A stretch of 64,000 nucleotides of DNA, from NCBI GenBank assembly GCA_025330725.1, contig JAIWND010000030.1:1-64000 (forward strand). Reading direction: 5' to 3'. Positions 1-10,906 of the stretch are shown here, piece after piece (within the stretch, counting starts at the first letter, position 1; each line of letters opens with the position of its first letter). The stretch comes from Chlamydoabsidia padenii (taxonomy: Eukaryota; Mucoromycota; Mucoromycetes; Mucorales; Cunninghamellaceae). Made by a program: the position numbers and the translations under genes. A model generated the notes under the pieces. That model was not told the origin of the DNA and did no database searches. It saw only the letters and a list, made by a program, of their open reading frames with translations.

Positions 1-479
1 GGGGAATGCATACTTACGGTTAGTTTGCCGCTCCTCCGGACGGTGAAAATTTTCCCGGGATGAAATGTCGGAGTTACATGAAGATCATCTATATTTTTAC
101 CATTTCTTGACGTGTTTCTTACTGGTATGTAAAATGGTATCATTACTATCCATAAAATCGATGGATAAAGTAAGCCCTTCAGGTGCTCATAATGGTACAG
201 TGAGTATAATAAATTTGAAACAACTCGACATCTGACACCTGGACTTGGAAACGAACAGTTACCTTCCTTGACTGGTAAGGGGTGAATGATGAGGGTGTTT
301 GCTGAGCGCACCCACAGGTAAGATCAAGATCATCTAATTCGAAAATGATACCAGAGCGAAACCTGACTATTTATGACATTCTGATGTGTATATAAAAAAA
401 AGACCTTTCCTTTACCTCTTTTTTTTTCTTTTTTCTCTCTCTTCTACTTCACTACAGCTATAATTAACAATTTTTCATA
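1..479. other. Upstream region with partial TIR-like end
   Basis: No convincing coding sequence. The first ~60 bases (acggtt, tcctccggacggtgaaaa, ttttccc) resemble the right end of the inverted-repeat element at 58668-59648 (cgcctccgccg then aaaaatttccc), so the window probably begins inside or at the edge of a related element; this is an eye alignment with several mismatches. From 361 the sequence becomes the promoter of the methyltransferase: a TATA-like tatataaaa at about 389-397, then a T/C-rich tract up to about 450, then the ATG at 480. Confidence 0.4.
389..397 (+). promoter_or_regulatory. TATA-like box of methyltransferase gene
   Basis: A tatataaaa motif lies about 83-91 bases before the ATG at 480. 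A pyrimidine-rich tract (about 409-450) follows, as is common between the TATA element and the transcription start in fungal promoters. Position and composition support the call; nothing experimental does. Confidence 0.4.
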
Positions 480-1190
480 ATGATTCCAACTCCATCTGCT
501 GCTACTCAAGTGTTTCCACCTCCATGTGATGCTACTCAAGAAACATGGACTGCTGTTGACAAATACTTTGAAGGTTTATTTACCAAAGATGATCCGGAAT
601 CAGCCAATCAAGTCAGTGAAGCCGCAGGTTTACCTCCTCATAATGTCTCACCTACTCAAGGTAAATTTTTAAACCTGATTTGTAAACTGATGAAGGCTCG
701 CCGTGTGCTCGAGATTGGAACATTGGGTGCTTATAGTACCATCTGGCTTGCTCGTGCACTCCCTGACGATGGAGTGGTGGTGACATTGGAAAGTAACGAA
801 AATCATGCGCGTGTGGCTCGTCAAAATATTGATCATGCTAATTTGGCTCATCGGGTGGAACTCAAGGTCGGTCCCGCTTTAAGAACTTTACCTACATTGG
901 TCTCTGAAGATCCTTTTGATTTGGTGTTTATTGATGCCGACAAGGTGAACAACAAACATTACTATGAATGGGCCCTCAAATTGACAAGACCTGGGTCTGT
1001 TATCATCATGGATAATGTCGTACGCAATGGCGACGTGATACGTGCTGACCTGGAAGAGCAGAATGAAAGTATCAGGGGCACTCGTGAATTCAATAAAGCC
1101 GTCTCTATTGATTCAAGAGTCTCTGCTACTGCGCTCCAAACTATTGGTGTAAAGGGGTATGATGGTTTCGCGTTTCTTCTAGTCAATTGA
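480..1190 (+). CDS. SAM-dependent O-methyltransferase (CCoAOMT-like, family 3)
   Basis: Single-exon 236-residue protein, the usual length for the caffeoyl-CoA/catechol O-methyltransferase-like family. Visible motifs are the glycine-rich SAM-binding loop VLEIGTLGAYST (about residues 76-87), the acidic strand-2 end TLES (102-105), FIDADKVN (150-157), whose Asp residues bind the divalent metal in this family, and MDNVVRNG (177-184), which contributes the second metal ligand pair. These enzymes transfer a methyl group from SAM to a hydroxyl of small aromatic substrates in the cytosol; the substrate here cannot be told from sequence. The ATG at 480 follows a TATA-like box and a pyrimidine tract, and AATAAA lies 3' at about 1225-1230. 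No introns are needed. The family call is strong, the substrate unknown. Confidence 0.9.
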   Translation: MIPTPSAATQVFPPPCDATQETWTAVDKYFEGLFTKDDPESANQVSEAAGLPPHNVSPTQGKFLNLICKLMKARRVLEIGTLGAYSTIWLARALPDDGVVVTLESNENHARVARQNIDHANLAHRVELKVGPALRTLPTLVSEDPFDLVFIDADKVNNKHYYEWALKLTRPGSVIIMDNVVRNGDVIRADLEEQNESIRGTREFNKAVSIDSRVSATALQTIGVKGYDGFAFLLVN

Positions 1191-1579
1191 TAAAGTTAGT
1201 TAGTCTTTTTTATCCAAGCATTACAATAAAGAAGATTCACCCTTTGTTATTCTTTTAGCGAGTTAAAAATAGAAAAGTTGTCAAAAATAATTTTAATGCT
1301 CTGTTTTAATTCCCGACCCGCTCTCACCCGAGTAGGGCTAACTGACTGTGTGCTTTCTTTTCCTATGATATGTTGATCATTTCTTTCAACTATTTTAAAA
1401 CATCGTATATTTTATTGTTACTTTTATTTAATGAATAAAACTAGTACTACACTAATCTAATATACTAATAGATTATTTTCTTGCATTACTTGTCAGCCCA
1501 GCATGTTCACTGGTATCCAAACTAGTATATAAAAAGGTGAGAAGGATCAACAAGGTAAGAGTCAGGTTGGTTTTTTAAC
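1191..1579. other. Intergenic; copy of dispersed repeat end
   Basis: No gene seen. Bases about 1335-1430 (containing taactgactgt, ttgatcatttctttcaac and tcgtatattttattgtt) match the ends of the repeat at about 13556-13650 and, inverted, at about 22760-22860. It is therefore a third, short copy of the dispersed repeat. The methyltransferase poly(A) signal (aataaa, about 1225) is also here. Confidence 0.55.
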
Positions 1580-3250
1580 TTACGCGTCATCTTCATCGTC
1601 GCTTTCTTGAACATGTAACAGTGCACTTTGTTCTTCATTGGAAGAAACTTTTGCCGGTGATTTGGTAGGAGGAGGAGAGTAAGCTGGAGGACTAGTGGTT
1701 GAAGAAGATGCTTGTTGATAATGCTGTACAGAGACCAATTGGACAGGTTCACTTTTACGACCACCTTGTTCATCATCACTAAAGTCATCCCCCAATTCAA
1801 ACAAACCATCATCATCTTGTTGTTGTTGTTTTCCTCCAGCTGCTTGTTCTAATCGTTGTTCCAAATCCAAAGCTTCTTCTTCATCTTGACTGATTTGTTC
1901 CAAACCATATCGTGCATTATTACTGGTGGGTCGCCATAAGATGATGATGACAAAAAATACAACAAAGTAAAGAATGTTTAACATCCCATCCAACATGAAC
2001 CAGCGGTATTTCCAATTTCGTGCGCCCCAATCTGCACTGGTTCGATCACTAAAGGTAAACATATTGAGTATGAAGATGATGACCACCATGATGACCGAGA
2101 AGACAAGAAGCCGGAATAAACGACGATACATTAATGCTTTAACATGTTGTTTTCGGAGCACTAGACAGGTAAAAGACAGTGTATGTGGTTGAGTAAGTAT
2201 GGGTGAATCAGACTGTTATTGATTTACCTAAAGTATTCAAAGTGGCAGTGATGGAATTCAGGGTCCAAATATAAAAGGCTGTCATGGTGATGGAGAGTGG
2301 GAAGATGACGAGTAAGACGAGGAAACCGGCTGTTTCAGGAGATAATAACATGGTGCCCAAGGAATATACCACACCAAAGAAGAAATGAGTACATGCCAAA
2401 ATGATACATTTCTTCATAGCCGAGCCCAAGGAAGGTCTAATTATCACAAATAGATAAGATTAGTAAACTATTGTCATTGATAAAAGAAATAAGGACTTAC
2501 TTTACAACGCTATAACCCATACATACAATCAATAGCATGAAGAAGGAAATACTAGTACGACCAGCATTCAAGAGAGCAACCAGGGCTAATAATAACCAAG
2601 CTAGAGAGAGGGAGAGATGAGATTTGGATAGTATTTCTTTATCACTACAACTTACATGGTTTGCCAGTTTGATTATAAGATTCCCAGAATCCCCAATTGA
2701 AAGCCATTTCTACCGTTAAGAAGAAGATCGCACCAGATAAAAAGTGCTACGGAGGGGGGTGAGTCTATAGAGTGCAAAATAATGATAAGATTGTCTTTTT
2801 TACCTGAACAGGGAGAATATCATGCCAATATCTGAAAGACTGAGCAGCCCAAAAGAGTCCTACGGCAAGATATACCAAAGCAAACACACCATACAACTAA
2901 AAAAAGGGGACGAGTTAAACCCACAAATGCCAGTCAATGTTTTTTTTTTTTTTTTTTTACCACTAATTTCGGATAATCCACGGCAGGTAATTCACCATAA
3001 GGGAATTTCCATTCAACCCAAGCTTCAAAGTAGCTACCATTAGTGCTACCAGGAATCAATGCCACACAGTAATATCCTGTCTTTTCGACCTTGTATAATG
3101 CTGCCTTTTCCAAAGTATGGTTCAAAGTGATGGTATCAGTCAAGATCGAGTTGTTATTGTTGCCGGAAGATTGGATGATGAATTGACCTTGTTGAGCTTG
3201 AGTACACAAATGTTGGCTAATTGCTTGTTCATCACATATGTATTCCATCT

Positions 3251-3311
<61 letters not shown>

Positions 3312-3743
3312 CGAGTGAGTAATGTATTCATACATATAAACGGTTTTGTTGTACCTCGTTTGTGACATTACTGTGGGCGCCAATCTTTTCAAAGTCTTCC
3401 CATTCATAAACTAAAAGTGCCGCTGAGCCAGATGATTTTTCGCCAAAGGTCACTATTGAAACAAAGGATTAGTTGAGATGACGAGTTATATGTATATAAA
3501 TGTTACCTTCAATGTAAGGAGTGGAACCTCCTGGGATGGATTGTTGGCTCCAAACACCAGAACATGTCGTGGCGTAATATTCATCGCTGGTCTATATTAA
3601 CAAGTTTAGTCAAAGGTTTTTATGCCGGTCGCTTAGCTTACAAGGTAGACTTCTTCAGCTTGACCAGGGGATATATAAAAGACAAGGATGAAGAAGAGCC
3701 ATAAAAGTATGATCCTTTTCAAACTATAAATTTGTGGTGTCAT
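1580..3743 (-). CDS. PTM1/lung seven-transmembrane receptor-like Golgi membrane protein
   Basis: Multi-exon gene. Exon 1 runs from the ATG at 3743 and encodes a signal peptide (hydrophobic core IILLWLFFILVFYIS); its donor is at about 3641, and the next exon resumes with TSDEYYATTCSGVW. Later exons give a luminal domain (VEKTGYYCVALIPGS, AWVEWKFPYGELPA), several hydrophobic segments, and a last exon containing SADWGARNWKYRWFMLDG followed by WRPTSNNARYGLEQISQDEE. That WRPT-x-N-x2-RY-x-hydrophobic pattern after TM7 is typical of yeast Ptm1 and animal TMEM87/GPR107 proteins. Family members sit in Golgi/endosome membranes with a luminal GOLD-like domain and act in traffic; their exact role is unsettled. 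The cytosolic tail is acidic and Ser/Gln-rich. Intron 3256-3309 is an almost pure homopolymer. The stop is taken at 1580, although a GTAAGT overlaps it, so a further 3' exon is possible. Confidence 0.8.
3256..3309. repeat. Poly(A) tract inside intron
   Basis: More than 50 consecutive A on the plus strand (poly-T in the sense of the PTM1-like gene), filling most of one intron just upstream of its acceptor side. The length may be unreliable in the assembly. Confidence 0.9.
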
Positions 3744-3800
3744 TATAACGGTGAGTATATATATAAAAAAAGGGAGAGTTTCACGAAATCTCCAAGCGCT

Positions 3801-5030
3801 CTATAATACTTCCACATACCGGAGTTTGGGAAAACTTGAATTTTTCGTCGAATAAGCGGAGGATGAAATATTAGTTGGCGTTTTGAGGAAGAATACATGA
3901 TAAAAATTATTAAACTTACCCTCAGGGAATCCTTCACGCCTCAGGGGGCGGTAGTCAACCACGTTCGCGAACCAGAAACTGTGTTGGCCAAATAGCACGT
4001 CAGCCAAATGATCGGCTGTTATTGTTGTTGTTGTCAGGATACGACTTGCCGAGAAAGCGGGATATTCGCTCCCCGTGGCGCCCTGGTACATTCCAATTTT
4101 TAGAATGTTGTTGTCCCGGCCACGGAGGAAACACCTATGCCTTCTTCCAAAGCAATCAGGGTTGACACAATGGACTACTCCGGGGTTTGCTCGACCATTT
4201 CGTTGTTGTGGATGGAAGACATGACTGTCGCAGAGGCAACATAACTTCGAAGATAAGTATTCCTTTGTGCTAATGAGATAACAGATTCCTTTCAAACCAT
4301 GCTGGAGTCTTTCGGTGCTTCTTTTGGAGTAGCCCTTGATTCGTGATCCACATCCCCGCCCAGGATCGCCATAAAAAATCGTAAAGGAAGCAGCCTTTTT
4401 TTCCTCACAGCTTTGCCTTTTCCTTTATCAATAGCTTTGCCCTTGTCAGCAGTTTTGCCTGGAATGTAATCCCGCCATTTGATAAGATTTACAGCAGCAT
4501 GATCATAGGCCTTGTTGGTGAATCAGTCCTTGCCCTTCTTTTTTTTTTTTTTTGACCAATTGGAATGATGATAGAAGTCATAGAGATTTGGTGCAACCTG
4601 CTTGCAATAGTTATGTTGTGCAATTGTCATCGTTTCAAAATTTTCAGATGATGAGATCGCTTTCCCAAAGTCGGATAATTTTCGCTCGATCATTGTGATG
4701 CTGCTATTTTCATCATTACTGCTCTTCAAGGTCTTGTGATTTTTCCGTTTTTGATATTGCAGCTGACGGCTATTGCTTGTTGATCGAGACTGGGCGCTAA
4801 TACGGTAGGCAGTGATATCCTTAGAAGTAACTTGAATGAAATTTTTGATGGTTTCCGTTTGTTGCTCCTTCAGAAAATCTTGTAAAGGGCCGTACTTGTT
4901 AGCGAGCATCAAGTATCCACCTGATTTGAATGAGTCCATCATCACTGCAGAAGCCACCGTTTTAACACCAGGGTCGACACCTACAAAGCGATCGTTGCTT
5001 TTTGAAGCAATTGTCGTGGGATTTTGATTA
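3801..5030 (-). pseudogene. Fanzor (eukaryotic TnpB-like) nuclease relic D, catalytic half only
   Basis: Reads on the minus strand from about 5025 to 3801. Visible in order: RuvC-I RFVGVDPGVKTVASAV, with the catalytic Asp codon at 4973-4975 intact; a long basic helical stretch with QLQYQKRKNHK; a RuvC-II-region segment IFYGDPGRGCGSRIKG (about 4330-4370); a TnpB-type zinc ribbon with Cys pairs CCLC and CVNPDC; and RuvC-III GRDNNILKI with the Asp retained. Fanzors are RNA-guided DNA endonucleases related to TnpB and carried by eukaryotic transposons. The N-terminal recognition half is missing: upstream sequence runs straight into low-complexity DNA and the end of a USP-like domain. The reading frame breaks near 4523 (poly-T) and between the RuvC-II and zinc-ribbon parts, so some joins could be introns. 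Best read as a truncated, inactive copy. Confidence 0.7.
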
Positions 5031-5196
5031 TCAAAGAAGACGTATTGACGTCAGTAGAATCAGTAGGAGCAGGAACAGAGGTAAGAATAGGGGAAGCAGC
5101 AGCAGAATCGAAAGAACAAAGGCAAGAATAGGGGAAGGAGGAGTGGGGACCAAAAGAGGAGAGTCAAGTGTCGGGATGTCCGCATGAGATAGTATA

Positions 5197-7263
5197 TACC
5201 GTGTGTAAATTGTCATCACGGTATTTTTCATCTTGCCATATAGAGAGAGTCCTTCACATACCTTTGCAGTATGTAGTATGTTATCAACCTTAATGACTGT
5301 ATCGCTATCATTCAAATAATATGACCAGAAATGCATGCCATCTAACGATGAGGAACATATTGCCACACATAAGATACAAAATGTTTTCATGAAAAAAGGA
5401 GTGAGGATAGTCCATTTCTTTTTTTTTGGGGGGGTGGATAGGGTCAGAGAAGAAGAGAAATTGGGGCATGCGGTCAATGACAACACTTTTGGAAGTTGAT
5501 GCTTGAAGATATTTCTGTACCAAAGTTTCAAAAGCGAACGCGGTGGGAGTAGTTATCCTTCTGGGGAGCAGTGAGACGTATGGTCCCAAAAAAGAAGTAG
5601 CGCTACCAATGCACATCTATTGCTGCATGATATTTTTGGAAGAGTAAAAAGTGCTTCCGGGGTTATTGTGGAATAGAAAATGTAATACGTCGCGACAGTC
5701 TTGCATTGTTCCACGAGGAAATCGATTACTTTGCCAAATATTTTTTCAGAAAACGCTAAAGCTTGGGCAAAGTTACCTTCAAGTGCATATTGACGTAAAG
5801 TTTTAAACAACATATTGAGAGGACTATCACCACAATCTTCATATTCCAAAACAACACAAGGGAGGACGAATCGGTTGATCAACTCCATAATACAGTCAAC
5901 ATAGCATGAGTTATCAACAGTGGACAACAAATCACCCACATCGTCACAGTATTTGGCCGTATCAAAGAGCATGCTGATAGAAAAGGTTGGGCTAAGTAAT
6001 ATTCGTTAATACTGTAATTTACATATATATATTATATTATATTTCTTTTCTTCTTTTTCTTTTTTTTCTTTGTCACTACGGCTCCTTTTCTTGGTGCTTT
6101 GCTTGTTGGGCTCTTTTTTTTCCATAATATGACGGATAACCCTTTTTGCAGAGTTCAAGACTATGCGTGTCATTGTCCATAATGTTTAATAATGCCTAAA
6201 ACATCTTCTTTTTAGTACTCACTGATTGTCGCTACCGTGCTTTCAAAGTCTTTCTTGGTTTCTACCTTAGTAAGGTTATCGATGAGGCCTCGCAGTTTTT
6301 TCTGGCGGGTTGGAACCATTTTTTGGAAATCATCGTTGCTGCCAGGATTGGCTGCCAAAGGTAAGACGACTTCAGTCTGATTCATCAATTTTACAACGCT
6401 TGATTGGAAATGTACGAAGCAGCCTTCAAGTACGCTGATGCGAAAGAAGGATCATTCTTTGTACGATTTGCATAGGCATCACGGAACCCTTTCGCTTGCG
6501 CAAGGGAGAAGTCCATAATCATGCCGAGGAAACTGTCATTTTGGAAATCGATAGAATAACCATCGAAAAAGTCTTCAAAGTATCGCTGGAATGTGGCTGC
6601 TGTAGATCTACGAATGGCTGCAGCATACAGAAGAACATCGCGGCCCAATACCTCGCAATAAATTACTGATGAACAGAAGTCGTAATTCTGGAAAACTTTG
6701 AACGTGACATCAGTTTGCACAGGATACTTTTTAAAATCTACAAATTGTCTAACTAAAGGGGTTGCCTTAAAAGAAATCATGAAGTCATCAATATGTATGT
6801 TGCATATCCTAAATGAGTTTTTGTGTTCCTGTTGGAGAGCAAGAAAATCCTCAATGGTCGAGTCTGATGAACGTTTTAAGTTAAAAGTCGTGGTAATTTT
6901 CTGACGTTCATATTTTAGTCGATCAATGTTCTGAAGCAATGGATGAATAGATCGCACAGATTTAGTAGCACCAGATCCAGCAGAGGTTCCTATCACTAGC
7001 GCCTTTGATGTTTTTAATGGGTTTGCAAGTATCACTTCTTCGAATTCCTGGGTAGATTGTTGAGGCAAATGAATAGGACGATATTCACTATAAGTATGAT
7101 CAGTTAAGAAAGATCTGTCATCGGGAAACATATGAGAGCATTCACCGTCGAGACGAAACTTGACCCTTACTTGACAAGGAACATGGATATGCTTTCGCTG
7201 ATGGCAATGAACGCACTCGGTATCAAGTTGTTTCCGAATGAGGTTATCGTGGGATTAAAGTCT
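5197..7263 (-). pseudogene. Decayed MULE-like transposase with C-terminal USP-like Cys-box domain
   Basis: Minus-strand coding remnants. An N-terminal Cys/His-rich piece (ECVHCHQRKHIHVPC, about 7160-7210) leads into a 246-residue open stretch (7131-6391). This holds the MULE-type core QTDVTFKVFQNYDFC, then RSTAATFQRYFEDFF and MIMDFSLAQAKGFRDAY, matching the D-x-TF / D-x5-GF layout of MULE transposases. A one-base frameshift near 6410 moves reading to LMNQTEVVLPLAANPGSND. The next exon (5972-5553) has VDNSCYVDCIMELINR, resembling the Cys box of ubiquitin-specific proteases, and a later HFWSYYLNDSDTVIKVDN segment (about 5330-5280) could be the matching His box. Such fusions of MULE transposase and cysteine-protease domain occur in fungal elements. 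A stop near 6070, the frameshift near 6410 and another near 5340 indicate a non-functional copy. It is immediately followed on the same strand by Fanzor relic D. Confidence 0.65.
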
Positions 7264-7733
7264 TTGATCCACCATGTTCAAAACGCAAGCGTAGTTTGAG
7301 CATCGTCCAGCTCCAAGACAGTGCTTTGTTAAAAGATGCACAAGGTGACCATTTATTGTCGAATTACCCCCGTATTGACGGTTCATCGCCCAACCAACAT
7401 CAATTGTTGAAGAATTCACGACACCTTCGAAAAAGGAATCGAGATCTTCATATCAGCGTTAGCTCCAGGGAAGAGAGGGGAACTGGTTAATTAAGCTGAC
7501 ATACTTATACTGTCAAATGTAAAAAAGAAAAGGATAACGTTAACACACGGGGTGTTTTTTATTTTATTAAAATGCACGACCAAGGCATATCCAAGCAAAA
7601 AGCTCATCATTTCACAAATGAGATTGGAGGCACCTCCAAAATACGCGCCACCTGTCTATATCTACGTCTATGTCTATGTCTATGTCCATGTCTATGTCTA
7701 TGTCTATGTCCATGTCCATGTATATGTCAATGT
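7264..7733. other. Intergenic with hexanucleotide repeat
   Basis: Holds the upstream edge of the MULE remnant and no convincing gene (a 64-codon plus-strand frame at 7296 has no family features). The last 80 bases are a tatgtc hexamer tract abutting the stop codon of the ZZ/EF-hand gene. Confidence 0.4.
7656..7733. repeat. TATGTC hexanucleotide tandem repeat
   Basis: About 12-13 imperfect copies of tatgtc (variants catgtc, tacgtc, tatatc), ending directly at the stop codon of the neighbouring minus-strand gene. In two frames it would encode alternating Tyr/Val/His, but there is no sign that it is translated. Confidence 0.9.
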
Positions 7734-8934
7734 CTAAAAAACCGTACCTAGAGCTTCAAACCAGCTCACGATACTAGAATCAGTTTGTACACATTGCTTG
7801 AATTCGTCAAAACTGATGTGTCCTTCTCGTTTCGTGACCATATTTCTGAATGTCTTGTTCACCATTTCATGTATTGCATCTTGAGCCATCGTTTCCATGA
7901 TGGGAAACTTCTCTTCCCATCCTTGTTGATCCTCTACAAAAACTTGTCGTTTTTCTTCAAGACTTGTGTCATTCTTGTTATGTGAGGTGGCCGCAGTAGC
8001 AGTAGCAGTAGCAGTAGTCATATCACCAGTTCGACTTGTTTCTTCTTCTTCGTCTTCGTCTTCGTCTTCTTCAGTTGTAGATGTACTCGTGGAGGGAATG
8101 GGGACATTAAAGGCGGCACTGACAGGTTGGCCAGCAGGGAAATCATATTGATCCAGCATTTCATCTTCCATCGCACTGACCACATCACGAACCAATTCCA
8201 TCGACAAGTAAAAATAAGATTTAAACATCCAATATAGTTCATCCCTTGATATATATCCATCTTCATCCAAATCATAACCATTAAACGCATCTACGAAGAA
8301 GTATTAGAGTAATCGTTCTATCTTTTTATGATGACTTACATTCAATTTTTTCATCTAGATTGCCTTTACATAATACACTGAGTCCACCCACCAATTCAGG
8401 AAACATGATCACCCCATCACGATCTCGATCGAAGAATGAGAATATTCTTTCAGTGATTAGATTTTTTTCCATACCCAAAGGACCCAAACATTGTTCAAAT
8501 GTAGTCTTGTTGATCCCACCACCTTCTATCACCGATAATGATCTATATTGAGCAAACAGCGCTTCCAATTCCACATGATCAACTAGAATGCGAGTTAGTA
8601 AAGAGAGAGAGAGAGAGAGCCAATATGTGTGTGCATATGTAACTTACAATGAGATTGGGCTGCCAAGGTACGTGCTTGATCCGAAGATAAAGTCAATCGA
8701 TCGTTTTTGCCAGGATAAAAAGGAGGAAGAAGAGCACTACGTGGATTAGCCAAAGGTGGGATGGGAATTCGGATCTTCAAAAACACATGAGTTTGGGTAT
8801 GTTGATGAGAAGAGGATTCACACATATCACAAAGATCAAAATCGACACAATTGGCACATTTATATCGAATCCCACGAATAGGTGACACCGCACACTTATT
8901 ACATGTAATACCCCTATGTATATATCCCTCTAAC

Positions 8935-9026
<92 letters not shown>

Positions 9027-9551
9027 GTGAGATCTTGGTATATTTAAAACTGTACTACCTTTTCGAGCTTGGTTTTCTGAAATAGCATGTAAGAGTTGCA
9101 AGAGATTCTTGTTATCACCGTCTTCGTCTTCGTCTTGCCATTCAGTGAATAAAGATAATAAGCGATCCGTATGTGCATTGGGATATGTTCCCGGGTTGTT
9201 GTTGTGGCCAGAAACCGTCGTTGTAACACCAGTTTCTTCTTCTTCGTCTTCATCATCATCTTGTCCTAGTTCTTCATTATCCGTATCACCCGAGCGTAAC
9301 TGTCCTTCTTCTTCGTCGTTATCCGTATCCAAGTGAAGCGGAAGCAACCAATCGTCATGTTCTTCCGTTTGCTGTTGTTGCTGTTGTTGCCTCCTCCTTT
9401 GTCGCCTTCGTCGTTGTCGAATGGAATATCGTTTTTGATCAGTTATTGGTCGTTCATGATACTGGATCGTATATCGAATGGTCAAGATTACACCAACACC
9501 AGTAAGAACGCCGGTAAACACAACAAGGTATGGTGATAATCGTGGAGACAT
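7734..9551 (-). CDS. Membrane-anchored ZZ zinc finger / EF-hand protein
   Basis: Four or more exons. The ATG at 9551 opens MSPRLSPYLVVFTGVL, an N-terminal transmembrane anchor, followed by a basic Arg/Gln stretch and a long Asp/Glu-rich linker. The exon after the large poly(A)/GA intron carries a ZZ finger: CNKC, then CANC, FDLCDMC and two His (about 8920-8800), with a C-x2-C spacing that fits ZZ. Downstream are calcium-binding loops: FFDRDRDGVIMFPEL, a perfect EF-hand, and YDLDEDGYISRDEL; a weaker third site is near HISFDEFKQC. A Ser/Thr/acid linker separates the last two. Predicted to be a calcium-responsive, membrane-bound adaptor; localisation (ER or mitochondrial outer membrane) cannot be fixed. 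The start is the ATG at 9551, one codon inside a longer TTG-initiated frame. No named orthologue is recognised. Confidence 0.8.
8941..9023. repeat. Poly(A) plus GA-dinucleotide tract in intron
   Basis: About 36 A followed by about 23 GA repeats on the plus strand, inside an intron of the ZZ/EF-hand gene. In the sense strand this is (TC)n then poly-T, an exceptionally long pyrimidine tract directly before the acceptor. Confidence 0.9.
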
Positions 9552-9659
9552 CAAGTTAGAAAAAGAAAAGATGGCGGGATTTTAAATAATTGCCCATGAA
9601 TACTGTATTTAAAAAACTTTTTTTTTTTTTCCTTTCACTTTTCGTTTTACTTTCTCATT

Positions 9660-10661
9660 ATGATTGGACCTTCCATTCCTGCTCATCTTGTGAAAAATCA
9701 AGAACAAGAACCAGAACAAGACGACGTAAATGAAGATGACCTTGCTGATGAATTCATGCCAGCTTTACCTCCTGATCTTTTGCCAACAACAACAACAAAA
9801 CGACGAACCATGGGTCCACAATTACCAACTGGAGCAACAACACATGAGTATGACGACGATGACGACGATACCATTGGTCCAGCTTTACCTTCTCAATACG
9901 ATATTGACCAAGCAGCCTTATCATCCACCGTAGCAGCCATTGAAGACCGAGCCAAACAAAAAGAGCTAGCCATAAATAAAGTAAAATGTAAAACAAAGAG
10001 CAGACTTGGCAGGAATTGACTTGTTTTACACTCTTGGTAGGAACGATCTGGCGAAAAGAAAGTGGAACGACCTGAATGGATGCTGGCACCTCCTAATGTC
10101 GATTACTTGAAAAATGGTAAGGCAAATACATTGGAAAAAATGGTTTAATAAACATCTCCTCTTGTCTCTCATTTAGCAAGTAATGGACGCTCAAGAACAT
10201 TTAACCAACGTACAGTTGATGCTGCCAAACAGGACACAAGTAGTTGGACAGATACACCTGCAGACAAAGCCAATAAACAACAAGAACAACAGTCCAGTAG
10301 CTTACGACCAGACCAACGACCGACTCGAGCCGAAATGGAACTACGAAAAAAAGTCGATAATCACAATGTAAGTGTGGTTCTCTCTCTCTCTCACTGTCCG
10401 TCTGTCTCTTTAACCTATTTTGCGTTTTTTAAATAGAAATCGGAACGATCCATGTCATTGTTGGAACTACATCGAATGAACAATAAGAACAAAAACAAAA
10501 AACGTAAAGATGAAGATGATCCATCCAAACGACCCTTTGATCGCGAAAAAGATTTGATGGGAACTCGACAAATGAACAAGAAACAAAAAGCCGAATTATT
10601 GGAAAAATCAAATGAATGGTCGGATCGGTTTAGTAGTACTCGTGGCAGCTCATTCTTATAA
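9660..10661 (+). CDS. GPALPP-motif / DUF3752 domain protein
   Basis: Four exons. The N-terminal part has repeated GPALPP-like motifs: IGPSIPAHL (2-10), FMPALPPDL, MGPQLPTG and IGPALPSQ. The middle has a conserved PEWMLAPP segment followed by a DUF3752-type C-terminus: RSRTFNQRTVD, SWTDTPADKANK, RAEMELRKKVDNHN, SLLELHR, then KKRKDEDDPSKRPFDREKDL. This order matches human GPALPP1 and fungal DUF3752 proteins, which are nuclear proteins of unclear function; a few have been linked to splicing or RNA metabolism by association. Introns lie near 9979-10041, 10119-10178 and 10369-10437. The ATG at 9660 follows a T-rich leader, and the gene is divergent from the ZZ/EF-hand gene with ~108 bp between starts, so a shared bidirectional promoter is likely. 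Confidence 0.85.
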
Positions 10662-10730
10662 TGAACTTTCCAGGATAGGCTTATTAGTATAGTCGTTTAT
10701 GAAGTTTATCTAATAATAAAGTTTGGGTTG

Positions 10731-10761
<31 letters not shown>

Positions 10762-10906
10762 AGAGAGTGCGCAGGGTTTGAAGGAAAAAAAAAAATAAAA
10801 AAAAAAGAGGTTGTTATCCTTTTTTTATTATTATTATTATCACTATTCATCACCATATTATTATACACACACAAAAAAAAAAAGGGAGGGGAGGGAAGGG
10901 GCTATT
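10662..10906. repeat. Low-complexity intergenic DNA with (TA)n
   Basis: Convergent intergenic spacer between the DUF3752 and TLC genes. It holds an AATAAA (about 10716) for the plus-strand gene, a (TA)n tract near 10733-10756, poly(A) stretches and a (TTA)n tract. No gene seen. Confidence 0.6.

Noticed and set aside
3140..3331. Minus-strand frame with 17 Phe
   Set aside because: Translation of an intronic homopolymer.
5031..5531. 166-codon minus-strand frame with Leu-rich tail
   Set aside because: Tail is read-through of a purine-rich low-complexity tract; only the middle part (HFWSYYLNDSDTVIKVDN) belongs to the USP-like remnant.
3801..7263. Active Fanzor or MULE system
   Set aside because: Frameshift near 6410, internal stops and missing Fanzor N-terminus show it cannot be functional as it stands.
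7656..7733. Possible CRISPR-like or minisatellite array
   Set aside because: Simple 6-bp direct repeat with no spacers; no CRISPR array is expected in or found in this eukaryotic DNA.
8595..9554. Single continuous 319-codon reading of the ZZ/EF-hand gene through the intron
   Set aside because: It reads poly-Phe and Ser-Leu repeats across the poly(A)/GA intron; splice sites on both sides show this is non-coding, and the first codon is TTG.
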